From NCBI RefSeq assembly GCF_002911015.1, contig NZ_KZ626874.1:17285-81284 (forward strand): 64,000 nt of DNA. The letters run 5' to 3'. Shown here piece after piece: positions 17,199 through 25,121 of this stretch (the first letter of the stretch is position 1; every line of letters starts with the position of its first letter). Source of the stretch: Streptomyces populi. GTDB taxonomy: Bacteria > Actinomycetota > Actinomycetes > Streptomycetales > Streptomycetaceae. The notes beneath the pieces were generated by a model. The model ran no database searches, was not told the origin of the DNA, and saw nothing but the letters and a program-made list of their open reading frames with translations. The position numbers and the translations under genes were made by a program.

Positions 17199-18347
17199 GT
17201 GCACCACGCAAACGCGACGGGGAGACCGGTCCACGACCGGCGGGCACGCACCGGGGTCTGGTTCGTGGGGGCACGCGGATCGGTGGCGACCACCGCCGTC
17301 GCCGGATGCGCGGCCGTCACCACGGGCCTGTACCCGCCGACCGGCATGGTCACCGAGACACCGGCCTTCGCGGGGGCCGGTCTGCCCCGGCCGGCCTCGC
17401 TCGTCTTCGGCGGCCACGACACGGCCGACTGCCCCCTGCCGAAACGCGCCGAGGACCTCACCGGAGCCGGCGTGCTGCCCGGCGGCCTCGCCCGGGCCGT
17501 CCACACCGAACTGGCCGCGGCCGACCGGGAGATACGGCCGGGCGGACCGCTCGCCGGGGACACCCGCACCGACGAGGAACTGATCACCCGCTTCACCGAC
17601 GACCTCACCGCCTTCCGCTCGCGCCGGGAACTGGCCCGTGTCGTCGTCGTCAACGTCTCCTCCACCGAGCCGCTTCCGGCACCGGACGCCACCCGCCTGC
17701 CGCCCAGCTCCCTGTACGCCGCCGCCGCGCTGCGCGCCGGCTGCCCCTACGTCAACTTCACGCCCTCGACGGGACTGCACAGCCCCCTCCTCACCGAGGC
17801 CGCCGAGGCGAGCGGCCTTCCCCACGCGGGCCGCGACGGCAAGACGGGCCAGACGCTCCTGCGGTCCGTCCTCGCCCCGATGTTCCTCCAGCGGGCCCTG
17901 ACCGTCCGGGCCTGGTCCGGCACCAACCTGCTGGGCGGCGGGGACGGGGCGGCCCTGGCCGACCCGGCCGCGGCCGCGGCCAAGAACGCCGGGAAGGAAC
18001 GCGTCCTCACCGACACGCTCGGCGCCGGCGTCCAGGGCGAGGTCCACATCGACGACGTCCCCGCGCTGGGGGAGTGGAAGACCGCCTGGGACCACGTCGC
18101 CTTCGACGGCTTCCTCGGGTCCCGCATGATCCTCCAGACGATCTGGCAGGGATGCGACTCGGCCCTCGCCGCCCCCCTGGTCCTGGACCTGGCGCGGCTC
18201 GTCGCCCGCGCCCACGAGGCGGGCCTCACCGGCCCCCGCCCCGAACTCGGCTTCTACTTCAAGGACCCCGACGGCGGGCCCGCAGGACTGGCCCGGCAGT
18301 TCGACGCGCTCCTCTTTTTCGCCGACCGCCTCCGGGAAGCCGGATGA
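17199..18347 (+). CDS. Inositol-phosphate-synthase-like enzyme
   Basis: 382 residues. The NAD-binding glycine loop is VGARGSVATTAVAG near residue 23. Family landmarks follow: VVNVSSTEP, YVNFTPSTG, GRDGKTGQTLLRSVLAPMF, SGTNLLGGGDG and KNAGKERVL. Myo-inositol-phosphate synthases cyclise glucose 6-phosphate to inositol 3-phosphate; actinobacterial housekeeping forms are about 360 residues and more conserved than this one. GTG start with GGGAGG 6 bases upstream. It overlaps the prenyltransferase by ATGA. In this context it most likely makes the cyclitol core of the Ebo-type product. The corresponding gene in S. coelicolor is, to my memory, in the SCO3237-SCO3243 block. Confidence 0.85.
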   Translation: MHHANATGRPVHDRRARTGVWFVGARGSVATTAVAGCAAVTTGLYPPTGMVTETPAFAGAGLPRPASLVFGGHDTADCPLPKRAEDLTGAGVLPGGLARAVHTELAAADREIRPGGPLAGDTRTDEELITRFTDDLTAFRSRRELARVVVVNVSSTEPLPAPDATRLPPSSLYAAAALRAGCPYVNFTPSTGLHSPLLTEAAEASGLPHAGRDGKTGQTLLRSVLAPMFLQRALTVRAWSGTNLLGGGDGAALADPAAAAAKNAGKERVLTDTLGAGVQGEVHIDDVPALGEWKTAWDHVAFDGFLGSRMILQTIWQGCDSALAAPLVLDLARLVARAHEAGLTGPRPELGFYFKDPDGGPAGLARQFDALLFFADRLREAG

Positions 18348-19597
18348 TCCGCCCCCTGTCGCTCCGGCTCGTGCCCGCCCGCGCCACGGACACCTCACCG
18401 GCACCGACACCCCCGCCGGTGAAGAGCGCCGGGACGGCCCGGACCGCCCTGCCGCACGGCAGCGCCCCCGCCCGCAGGAGCACCGCCGCGCGGGACACGG
18501 CGAGGGCGTGGAGCGAACTCCTGCGCGTCTCGGCACTGCCCAGCGTCCCCGGTGACGCCCTCGCCGGGGCCGCGGCCGCGGGGCTGCGGCCCGGCAGGGG
18601 CACCGTCTGGGCCGTCGGCTCCTCGCTGTGCCTCTACGAGGCGGGCATGGCGCTCAACGACTGGGCGGACCGGCACGAGGACGCCGTCGAACGCCCCCAC
18701 CGTCCCCTCCCCTCCGGCCGCGTCCGCCCCGGAGCGGCCCTGGGCGCCGCCGGACTCCTCACCGCCACCGGCCTCGCCCTCGCGGCCCGCGCCGGACGCC
18801 CCGCCCTGACGGTCGCCACGGCCCTGGCCGCTACGGTCTGGGCGTACGACCTGCGCCTCAAACACACCGCGGCAGGCCCGGCGGCCATGGCCACGGCCCG
18901 GGGCCTGGACCTCCTCCTCGGCGCCACGGCGACGGCGTCCGGAAACCGGAGCGGCACGCCGGGCACGGCACGGCCGAACGGCGTCATCGCCGGAGGGACG
19001 ACGACGGGCGGTGCGCGCCGGGCGTCCGGACCGCGTGACGCCGTGGCGACGACCGCCGCCGAAGCAGCGGCCACGGCCATGGCTGCGGCGGGGGACTTCC
19101 GCCGGCCGGCCGGGCCGCGTACCGCGGTACCCGCGGCGTTATCCGCGGCGGCGGCACTCGCGACGCACACCTACGCCGTCACCACGGTGTCCCGGAACGA
19201 GGTCCACGGCGGCTCCACGACCGCCCCCCTGGCGGCGCTCGCCGCGACGGCGGCCCTCGCCGTCCTCACCGCCGCGCCCGGCCCGGCCCCGTACCGGCCC
19301 GGCACCCGGGAGGAACCACCGTCCGCACCGCACCGCGCCCCCGGCCGGGCCACGGCGGAACGGGTCACCTTCCTCCTCGCCACCGCCTACTTCCGCACCG
19401 CCGCCCGCCCCCTTCTCCACGCCGCTCTGAACCCGTCCCCGTTCCTCACCCGGCAGGCCGTCGGCGAGGGTGTCCGGGCGATGATCCCCCTGCAGGCCGC
19501 GCTCATGGCCCGCTCCGGGGCGGCGGCCGGAGGGCTCGCCCTCCTCGGCCTCGCCCCCCTGGCCCGCCGGCTCGCGCGAAAGGTCAGTCCCACATGA
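18344..19597 (+). CDS. eboC: UbiA-type prenyltransferase, EboC-like (SCO3242 type)
   Basis: 417 residues, multi-pass membrane protein. After a disordered N-terminus (about 1-50) the first aspartate motif of UbiA transferases appears as LNDWADRHEDAVERPHRPLP (about 103-122), matching NDxxDxxxD. A later motif is THTYAVTTVSRNEVHGG, and a conserved C-terminal stretch is PFLTRQAVGEGVRAMIPLQA. Between the membrane segments is an unusual Gly/Thr/Ala-rich insert (about 200-268). UbiA enzymes transfer an isoprenyl group to a polar acceptor; here a cyclitol or cyclitol phosphate is the natural guess. Its ATG overlaps the preceding stop and its stop overlaps the next start, so expression is coupled on both sides. 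Confidence 0.85.
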   Translation: MIRPLSLRLVPARATDTSPAPTPPPVKSAGTARTALPHGSAPARRSTAARDTARAWSELLRVSALPSVPGDALAGAAAAGLRPGRGTVWAVGSSLCLYEAGMALNDWADRHEDAVERPHRPLPSGRVRPGAALGAAGLLTATGLALAARAGRPALTVATALAATVWAYDLRLKHTAAGPAAMATARGLDLLLGATATASGNRSGTPGTARPNGVIAGGTTTGGARRASGPRDAVATTAAEAAATAMAAAGDFRRPAGPRTAVPAALSAAAALATHTYAVTTVSRNEVHGGSTTAPLAALAATAALAVLTAAPGPAPYRPGTREEPPSAPHRAPGRATAERVTFLLATAYFRTAARPLLHAALNPSPFLTRQAVGEGVRAMIPLQAALMARSGAAAGGLALLGLAPLARRLARKVSPT

Positions 19598-20481
19598 GCG
19601 AGTCCCGCGCGACCCCCGGCCCGGCACCCCTCCGCTACGGCTACGGAACCAACGGACTGACCGACCTCCGGCTCGACGACGCCCTCGCGCTCCTCGCCGA
19701 CCTCGGCTACGACGGCGTCGGCCTCACCCTCGACCACATGCACCTCGACCCGCTCGCCCCCGGCCTGGCCGCCCGCACCGCACGCGTGGCACACCGGCTC
19801 GGCGAACTCGGCCTCACCGTCACCGTCGAGACCGGCGCCCGGTACGTCCTCGACCCCCGCCGCAAGCACGGCCCCTCCCTCCTCGACCCCGACCCGGACG
19901 ACCGTGCCGCACGCGGACGGCTGCTCGTCACCGCGGTGCGCACCGCCGCGGACCTCGGCGCCCACGCCGTGCACTGCTTCAGCGGCACCGCCCCGCCCGG
20001 CACCGATCCGGACACCGCCTGGAAACGTCTCGCACAGGAGCTCCGGCCGGTCGCCGAGGCCGCCGAGACCGCCGGTGTCCCCCTCGCGATCGAACCCGAG
20101 CCGGGCCACCTCCTCGCCACGCTCGACGACTTCCACCGTCTGCGCGCCGCCATGGGAGACCCCGCGTCCCTCGGCCTCACCCTCGACATAGGCCACTGCC
20201 AGTGCCTGGAACCGGTGTCACCGGCCGCCTGCGTACGGGCCGCCGCGCCCTGGCTGCGCCACGTCCAGATCGAGGACATGCGGCGCGGCGTCCACGAACA
20301 CCTGCCGTTCGGCTACGGCGAGATCGACTTCCCGCCGGTCCTCGACGCCCTCGCCGCCACCGGCTACCGGGGACTCACCGTCGTCGAACTGCCACGCCAC
20401 TCCCACGCGGGCCCCGAACTCGCCCGCACCTCCCTCGCGTTCCTCCGCGCCCTGGACCCGGAAGGAGCCCCGCCCCCGTGA
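19594..20481 (+). CDS. Sugar phosphate isomerase/epimerase (TIM barrel)
   Basis: 295 residues, xylose-isomerase-like TIM barrel. It opens with RYGYGTNGLTDLRLDDALAL and GYDGVGLTLDHMHLD, then VTVETGARYVLDP, HAVHCFSGTAP, PLAIEPEPGHLLATLDDF, GLTLDIGHCQCLEP, HVQIEDMRRGVHEHLPFG and a terminal YRGLTVVELPRHSH. The Glu/Asp/His metal ligands of the fold are all visible (EPEPGH, DIGH, QIED, VELPRHSH). It starts with ATG overlapping the prenyltransferase stop and ends in a GTGA overlap with the EboA gene. It is distinct from the two other TIM-barrel proteins at 16029 and 22058. Substrate presumably derives from the synthase product. Confidence 0.88.
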   Translation: MSESRATPGPAPLRYGYGTNGLTDLRLDDALALLADLGYDGVGLTLDHMHLDPLAPGLAARTARVAHRLGELGLTVTVETGARYVLDPRRKHGPSLLDPDPDDRAARGRLLVTAVRTAADLGAHAVHCFSGTAPPGTDPDTAWKRLAQELRPVAEAAETAGVPLAIEPEPGHLLATLDDFHRLRAAMGDPASLGLTLDIGHCQCLEPVSPAACVRAAAPWLRHVQIEDMRRGVHEHLPFGYGEIDFPPVLDALAATGYRGLTVVELPRHSHAGPELARTSLAFLRALDPEGAPPP

Positions 20482-21182
20482 CCCCCACACCCGTCCCCGC
20501 CACACCCGAAGCCCTCGCCGTCCTGCGCACCGCCCTCGACACGCGGCTCACCGGTCCCGCCCGCGCGTGGCTGGACGACGCGCTGGTCGACGTGCGGGCC
20601 GAGACCGCCCCGGCCGGTCGTACGCCCCCGGCCGCCGCCTCCACCCGTACCGCCACCCCCGCCGGTGCCGCCGCCTCCACCCGTAGCACCGTCCCCGCCT
20701 GGGAGCTGCGCTTCGCCGCCGCCGGCCGCCACTGCGGCCACGAGCACGCCGACGCCGTCCGCGTCCTCCTCCTCACCGAGGCCCGCCCCGGCCCGGAGAC
20801 CCTCGCCCGCCTCTACCACCAGGGCAGCGCCGCCGAACGCCGCGCCGTGCTCCACGCCCTGCCGCACCTCGTCGACGGCCCCGAGGGGCTGCCCCTCGTC
20901 GCCGACGCGCTGCGCACCAACGACACCGGCCTCGTCGCCGCGGCCCTCGGCCCCTACGCGGCCGCCCACCTCGACCAGCACTCCTGGCGGCACGCCGTCC
21001 TCAAGTGCCTCTTCACCCAGGTCCCCGTCGCCGTGGTCGCGGGCCTCGGGCACCGCGCCCACGGCGACGCCACGCTCGCCCGCATGCTCGCCGACCACGC
21101 CGCCGAACGCACCGCCGCCGGCCGCGACGTCCCCCACGACCTGCACCGTGTGCTCGCCCTGACGGCCCAGGCACGTCCGTAG
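20478..21182 (+). CDS. eboA: EboA-domain protein
   Basis: 234 residues from the GTG at 20478, overlapping the previous stop as GTGA. The helical domain matches EboA: ARAWLDDALVDVR at the start, WELRFAAAGRHCG, LARLYHQGSAAERRAVLHAL, HSWRHAVLKCLFTQVPVAVV and LARMLADHAAERTAAGRDV. EboA proteins carry no known catalytic site and are defined by their place in Ebo clusters. A Pro/Ala/Thr/Arg-rich insert lies at about 50-75 between the first helix and the rest of the domain. It follows the isomerase and precedes the TatD-like hydrolase, the usual EboA-EboB order. Confidence 0.85.
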   Translation: MTPTPVPATPEALAVLRTALDTRLTGPARAWLDDALVDVRAETAPAGRTPPAAASTRTATPAGAAASTRSTVPAWELRFAAAGRHCGHEHADAVRVLLLTEARPGPETLARLYHQGSAAERRAVLHALPHLVDGPEGLPLVADALRTNDTGLVAAALGPYAAAHLDQHSWRHAVLKCLFTQVPVAVVAGLGHRAHGDATLARMLADHAAERTAAGRDVPHDLHRVLALTAQARP

Positions 21183-21196
21183 CCCGAGGAGTCCCG

Positions 21197-22045
21197 ATGC
21201 GCATCTTCGACCCCCACATCCACATGACCTCCCGCACCACCGACGACTACGAGGCCATGTACGCCGCCGGTGTCCGCGCCCTCGTCGAACCGTCCTTCTG
21301 GCTCGGCCAGCCGCGCACCTCCCCGGCAGCCTTCCTCGACTACTTCGACGCCCTCCTCGGCTGGGAGCCCCACCGGGCCGCCCAGTACGGCATCGCCCAC
21401 CACTGCGCCATCGCGCTCAACCCCAAGGAGGCCAACGACCCCCGCTGCGTCCCCGTCCTCGACGTCCTGCCCCGCTACCTCGTCAAGGACTCCGTCGTGG
21501 CCGTCGGCGAGATCGGCTACGACTCCCAGACCCCCGCCGAGGACACCGCCCTGGCCGCGCAGCTCCAGCTCGCCGCCGACCACGCCCTGCCGGCGCTCGT
21601 CCACACCCCGCACCGGGACAAGCTCACCGGGCTGCGCCGCACGATCGACGTCGTCCGTGAGTCCGCCCTGCGCCCCGACCACGTCCTCCTCGACCACCTC
21701 AACGAGACGACGGTCGCGGAGGCCAGGGAGAGCGGCTGCTGGCTCGGCTTCTCCGTCTACCCGGACACCAAGATGGACGAGGAGCGGACGGTCGCGGTCC
21801 TGAAGACCTACGGGACGGAGAAGGTCCTGGTCAACTCGGCCGCGGACTGGGGGAGGAGCGACCCGCTGAAGACCCGTCGGGTCGGCGAGGCGATGCTCGC
21901 CGCCGGCTTCGACGAGGACGACGTCGACCAGGTCCTGTGGCGCAACCCCGTCGCCTTCTACGGCATCGGTGGCCGCCTCCGGCTCGACGTCACACCGCCG
22001 CAGGGACCGCACGAGGGCAACTCCGTCCTCCGCGGCGGGGAATGA
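21197..22045 (+). CDS. eboB: TatD-family metal-dependent hydrolase (EboB-like)
   Basis: 282 residues, amidohydrolase-type TIM barrel. The N-terminal metal motif is DPHIHMTSRTTDDY (His7 and His9). Further metal or active-site elements are VAVGEIGYDS, PALVHTPHRDK, HVLLDHLNET and VNSAADWGRSDPL. It is close to the TatD-related hydrolases of Ebo clusters, including the FWLGQPRTSPAAFLDYF segment. ATG 21197 follows GAGGAG by 5-6 bases, 14 bases after EboA. Reaction is unknown; TatD relatives cleave phosphodiesters or lactone/amide bonds. Confidence 0.88.
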   Translation: MRIFDPHIHMTSRTTDDYEAMYAAGVRALVEPSFWLGQPRTSPAAFLDYFDALLGWEPHRAAQYGIAHHCAIALNPKEANDPRCVPVLDVLPRYLVKDSVVAVGEIGYDSQTPAEDTALAAQLQLAADHALPALVHTPHRDKLTGLRRTIDVVRESALRPDHVLLDHLNETTVAEARESGCWLGFSVYPDTKMDEERTVAVLKTYGTEKVLVNSAADWGRSDPLKTRRVGEAMLAAGFDEDDVDQVLWRNPVAFYGIGGRLRLDVTPPQGPHEGNSVLRGGE

Positions 22046-22057
22046 GAGGAGCCCCCG

Positions 22058-23239
22058 ATGCGCTTCCGCCACCCCGACGGGTCCGTCGTCCACCTCGCCT
22101 ACTGCACCAACGTCCACCCCGCCGAGACCCTCGACGGCGTCCTCGCCCAGCTCCGCGACCACTGCGAGCCCGTCCGCCGACGCCTGGGACGCGACCGGCT
22201 CGGCATCGGCCTGTGGCTGGCGAGGGCGGCGTCCCGCACCCTGGTCGAGGACCCGGCGGCGCTGCGCGGCCTGCGGGCCGAGCTGGACCGCCGCGGACTC
22301 GAGGTCGTCACCCTCAACGGCTTCCCCTACGAGGGCTTCGGTCACGACGAGGTCAAGTACCGGGTGTACCGGCCGGACTGGACCGAGCCCGAGCGCCTCG
22401 CGTACACCACCGATCTCGCCCGTCTCCTCGCCGCGCTCCTGCCCGAGGACGTCACGGAGGGAACGGTCTCCACCCTGCCGCTTGCGTGGCGCCGGGGATC
22501 CGGCCCGTCCGGGAACGCGGCCGTGCGGGACGGCCTCTCCGCCCTCACCACCCTCGTTGAACGCCTCGACGTCCTGGAGGAGATGACGGGCAGATCGATC
22601 CGGGTGGCCCTCGAACCCGAGCCCGGCTGCGTCGTCGAGACCACCGCCGACGCCATCGGCCCTCTCACCGCCCTCGGCGCACCGCACCGCGTGGGCGTCT
22701 GCGTCGACACCTGCCACCTCGCCACGTCCTTCGAGGACCCGGCCACCGCCCTGCCCGCCCTGGACACGGCGGGCGTCACCGTCCCCAAGGCCCAGCTGTC
22801 CGCCGCCCTGCACGCCGAGCACCCGCACCTGCCCGCCGTGCGCGAGGCACTGGCCGCCTTCGCCGAACCCCGCTTCCTCCACCAGACCCGCACCCGCACC
22901 CCCGACGGCCTCCGCGGCACCGACGACCTCGGCGAAGCGCTCACGGGAAGGGCCCTGCCCCGCACCGGCCCCTGGCGCTCCCACTTCCACGTCCCCCTGC
23001 ACGCGCGGCCCGCCCCGCCGCTGGCCTCCACGCTCCCGGTGCTCGAAGAGGCGCTGGCCCTGCTCGTGGGCGGTCCCGCTCCCCGTACGCGCCACCTGGA
23101 GGTCGAGACCTACACCTGGCAGGCGCTCCCGCCCGAGCTGCGGCCCCTCACCCGCGCCCGGCTCGCCGACGGCATCGCCGCCGAACTCTCCCTGGCACGC
23201 GACCTCCTGACCGACCTCGGCCTCAAGGAACTGCCGTGA
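22058..23239 (+). CDS. eboE: Metabolite traffic protein EboE (TIM barrel)
   Basis: 393 residues. The protein starts RFRHPDGSVVHLAYCTNVHP and has ETLDGVLAQLR, VVTLNGFPYEGFG with VKYRVYRPDW, VALEPEPGCVVETT and GVCVDTCHLATSFEDP, a combination specific to EboE within the xylose-isomerase-like barrels. Metal-ligand positions are seen in EPEPGC, DTCH, the Gln of KAQLS and a C-terminal HLEVETYTW. The gene follows EboB by 12 bases with GAGAGGAG upstream and overlaps the next gene by GTGA. In other bacteria EboE is required for export or traffic of a pigment precursor; the chemistry is not established. Confidence 0.9.
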   Translation: MRFRHPDGSVVHLAYCTNVHPAETLDGVLAQLRDHCEPVRRRLGRDRLGIGLWLARAASRTLVEDPAALRGLRAELDRRGLEVVTLNGFPYEGFGHDEVKYRVYRPDWTEPERLAYTTDLARLLAALLPEDVTEGTVSTLPLAWRRGSGPSGNAAVRDGLSALTTLVERLDVLEEMTGRSIRVALEPEPGCVVETTADAIGPLTALGAPHRVGVCVDTCHLATSFEDPATALPALDTAGVTVPKAQLSAALHAEHPHLPAVREALAAFAEPRFLHQTRTRTPDGLRGTDDLGEALTGRALPRTGPWRSHFHVPLHARPAPPLASTLPVLEEALALLVGGPAPRTRHLEVETYTWQALPPELRPLTRARLADGIAAELSLARDLLTDLGLKELP

Positions 23240-24702
23240 CCGACACGCCCGGCACCTCCGCCGCGCCCGCCACCCGGCGCCCCACCCCGCTCCTCGTCCT
23301 GGACGTCGTCGGCCTCACCCCCCGGCTCCTCGACCACATGCCGAACCTGAAGGCGCTCGCCGCCGCCGGCTCCGAGGCGTCCCTGACCACCGTCCTGCCC
23401 GCCGTCACCTGCACCGCCCAGACCACCTTCCTGACCGGCACCCTCCCGTCGGAACACGGCATCGTCGGCAACGGCTGGTACTTCCGGGACCTCGGCGACG
23501 TCCTGCTGTGGCGCCAGCACAACGGCCTCGTCTCCGGCGACCGCCTCTGGGACGCCGCCCGCCGCGTCCACCCCGGCTACACCGTCGCCAACATCTGCTG
23601 GTGGTACGCCATGGGCGCCGACACCGACTACACCGTCACCCCCCGGCCCGTCTACTACGCCGACGGCCGCAAGGAACCCGACTGCTACACCCGGCCCCCG
23701 GCGCTGCACGACGAACTGACCGAGAAGTTCGGCACCTTCCCCCTCTTCCACTTCTGGGGCCCGGGCGCCGACCTCGTCTCCAGCCGGTGGATCGCCGAGG
23801 CCACCCGGCACGTCATGCGCACCCGCGACCCCGACCTGACCCTCTGCTACCTCCCGCACCTCGACTACGACCTCCAGCGCTTCGGCCCCGAGGACCCCCG
23901 GTCCCACCGGGCCGCCGCCGAGCTCGACACCGTCCTCGGCCCGCTCCTCGACGACGCGCGCCGCGAGGGACGCACCGTCGTGGCCCTGTCCGAGTACGGC
24001 ATCACCCGCGTCGACCGGCCCGTCGACATCAACCGCGCCCTGCGCCGCGCGGGCCTCCTGGAGGTCCACACCCAGGACGGCATGGAGTACCTGGACCCCA
24101 TGGCGTCCCGGGCCTTCGCCGTGGCCGACCACCAGATCGCCCACGTCTACGTCCGGCGTCCCGCGGACCTCCCGGCCGTCCGGGAGACGCTCACGGACCT
24201 CCCCGGTCTCGCCCGGCTCCTCGACGAGGACGGCAAGAAGGAGCACGGCCTCGACCACCCGCGCTCGGGAGAACTGGTCGCCCTCGCCGAGCCCGACTCC
24301 TGGTTCACCTACTACTACTGGCTCGACGACGCCCGCGCCCCCGACTTCGCACGGCTCGTCGAGATCCACCGCAAACCCGGCTACGACCCCGCCGAACTCC
24401 TCATGGACCCGGCCGACCCCTACGTGCGGATCAGGGCGGCCAGGGAGATCGCCCGCAAGAAGCTCGGCATGCGCTACCGGCTCGCCGTCGTCCCCCTCGA
24501 CCCCTCACCCCTGCGCGGCAGCCACGGCCTCCCTCCCGCGAACGAGGACGAGGGACCGGTCGTCGTGTGTTCCGACCCCCGCGCCGTGAGCGGCCGGGTC
24601 GCCGCCACCGAGGTGAAGTCCCTGCTGCTGCGCCTGGCCGGCGCCGGAACGGCCACGGACGGCCAGGACCCCCCGGCGGTCGCCGGGACACCCCACCGGT
24701 GA
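23236..24702 (+). CDS. eboF: Alkaline-phosphatase-superfamily phosphodiesterase (EboF-like)
   Basis: 488 residues, nucleotide pyrophosphatase/phosphodiesterase fold. The nucleophile region is TTVLPAVTCTAQTTFLTGTL (about 52-71), followed by EHGIVGNGWYFR. Metal-binding Asp/His pairs appear in YLPHLDYDLQRFGP, VALSEYGIT and DHQIAHVYV. The C-terminus has the conserved GMRYRLAVVPLDPSPLRGSHG. GTG start overlaps the EboE stop. Alkaline-phosphatase-type proteins close Ebo operons in other phyla and probably remove a phosphate or nucleotide from the product. No signal peptide is visible, so the enzyme should be cytoplasmic. Confidence 0.85.
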   Translation: MTDTPGTSAAPATRRPTPLLVLDVVGLTPRLLDHMPNLKALAAAGSEASLTTVLPAVTCTAQTTFLTGTLPSEHGIVGNGWYFRDLGDVLLWRQHNGLVSGDRLWDAARRVHPGYTVANICWWYAMGADTDYTVTPRPVYYADGRKEPDCYTRPPALHDELTEKFGTFPLFHFWGPGADLVSSRWIAEATRHVMRTRDPDLTLCYLPHLDYDLQRFGPEDPRSHRAAAELDTVLGPLLDDARREGRTVVALSEYGITRVDRPVDINRALRRAGLLEVHTQDGMEYLDPMASRAFAVADHQIAHVYVRRPADLPAVRETLTDLPGLARLLDEDGKKEHGLDHPRSGELVALAEPDSWFTYYYWLDDARAPDFARLVEIHRKPGYDPAELLMDPADPYVRIRAAREIARKKLGMRYRLAVVPLDPSPLRGSHGLPPANEDEGPVVVCSDPRAVSGRVAATEVKSLLLRLAGAGTATDGQDPPAVAGTPHR

Positions 24703-24794
24703 TCTTCTCGCCGCTGTGACTCCATACGGTGGCCCGGAGCCCCGAATCGGGCCCGGACCTCGTGACCACGCTCGACGCCTACTAGCGTCACGAC

Positions 24795-24959
24795 ATGAAC
24801 CGCGGCGCGGCGGCGGTGTCCCTCGACGCCCACCCGCGCACCCTGGACCACCGCCTGCGCCGGGCCGCCGAACTCACCGGCATCGGCCCGGGCTCGGCGC
24901 ACGGCATACGCACGCTCAGCGCCGTCGTGACACGGCGGCCGTCGGGCGCGTGGACCTGA
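24795..24959 (+). pseudogene. PucR/CdaR-type helix-turn-helix C-terminal scrap
   Basis: This 54-codon frame reads VSLDAHPRTLDHRLRRAAEL then TGIGPGSAHGIRTLSAVVTR, which matches the C-terminal HTH (PucR_C / HTH_30) of Streptomyces PucR-type regulators, where LHVHPNTLDYRLRRVAELTG is typical. The remaining 400 or more residues of such a regulator are missing, so it is a remnant. The rest of the 24703-25121 gap shows nothing else recognisable. Confidence 0.55.
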
Positions 24960-25121
24960 CAGCCACGCCGAGCGCCGGCCCGGGAGGCCGCCGAACGGCG
25001 CAGGCGAACGGCCGCGCGGGACACGCTCCGGAAGAACTCGGGCGCCACTGTCGATCCGGCCGCGTCTCGTTCGACATCCTCATGTAGGACGCATCGCCGT
25101 ACGAGGAGGCGACAGGACCTT

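Noticed and set aside
14748..18536. A 1262-codon minus-strand open frame
   Set aside because: It spans three well-supported plus-strand genes and has no domain or ribosome-binding site.
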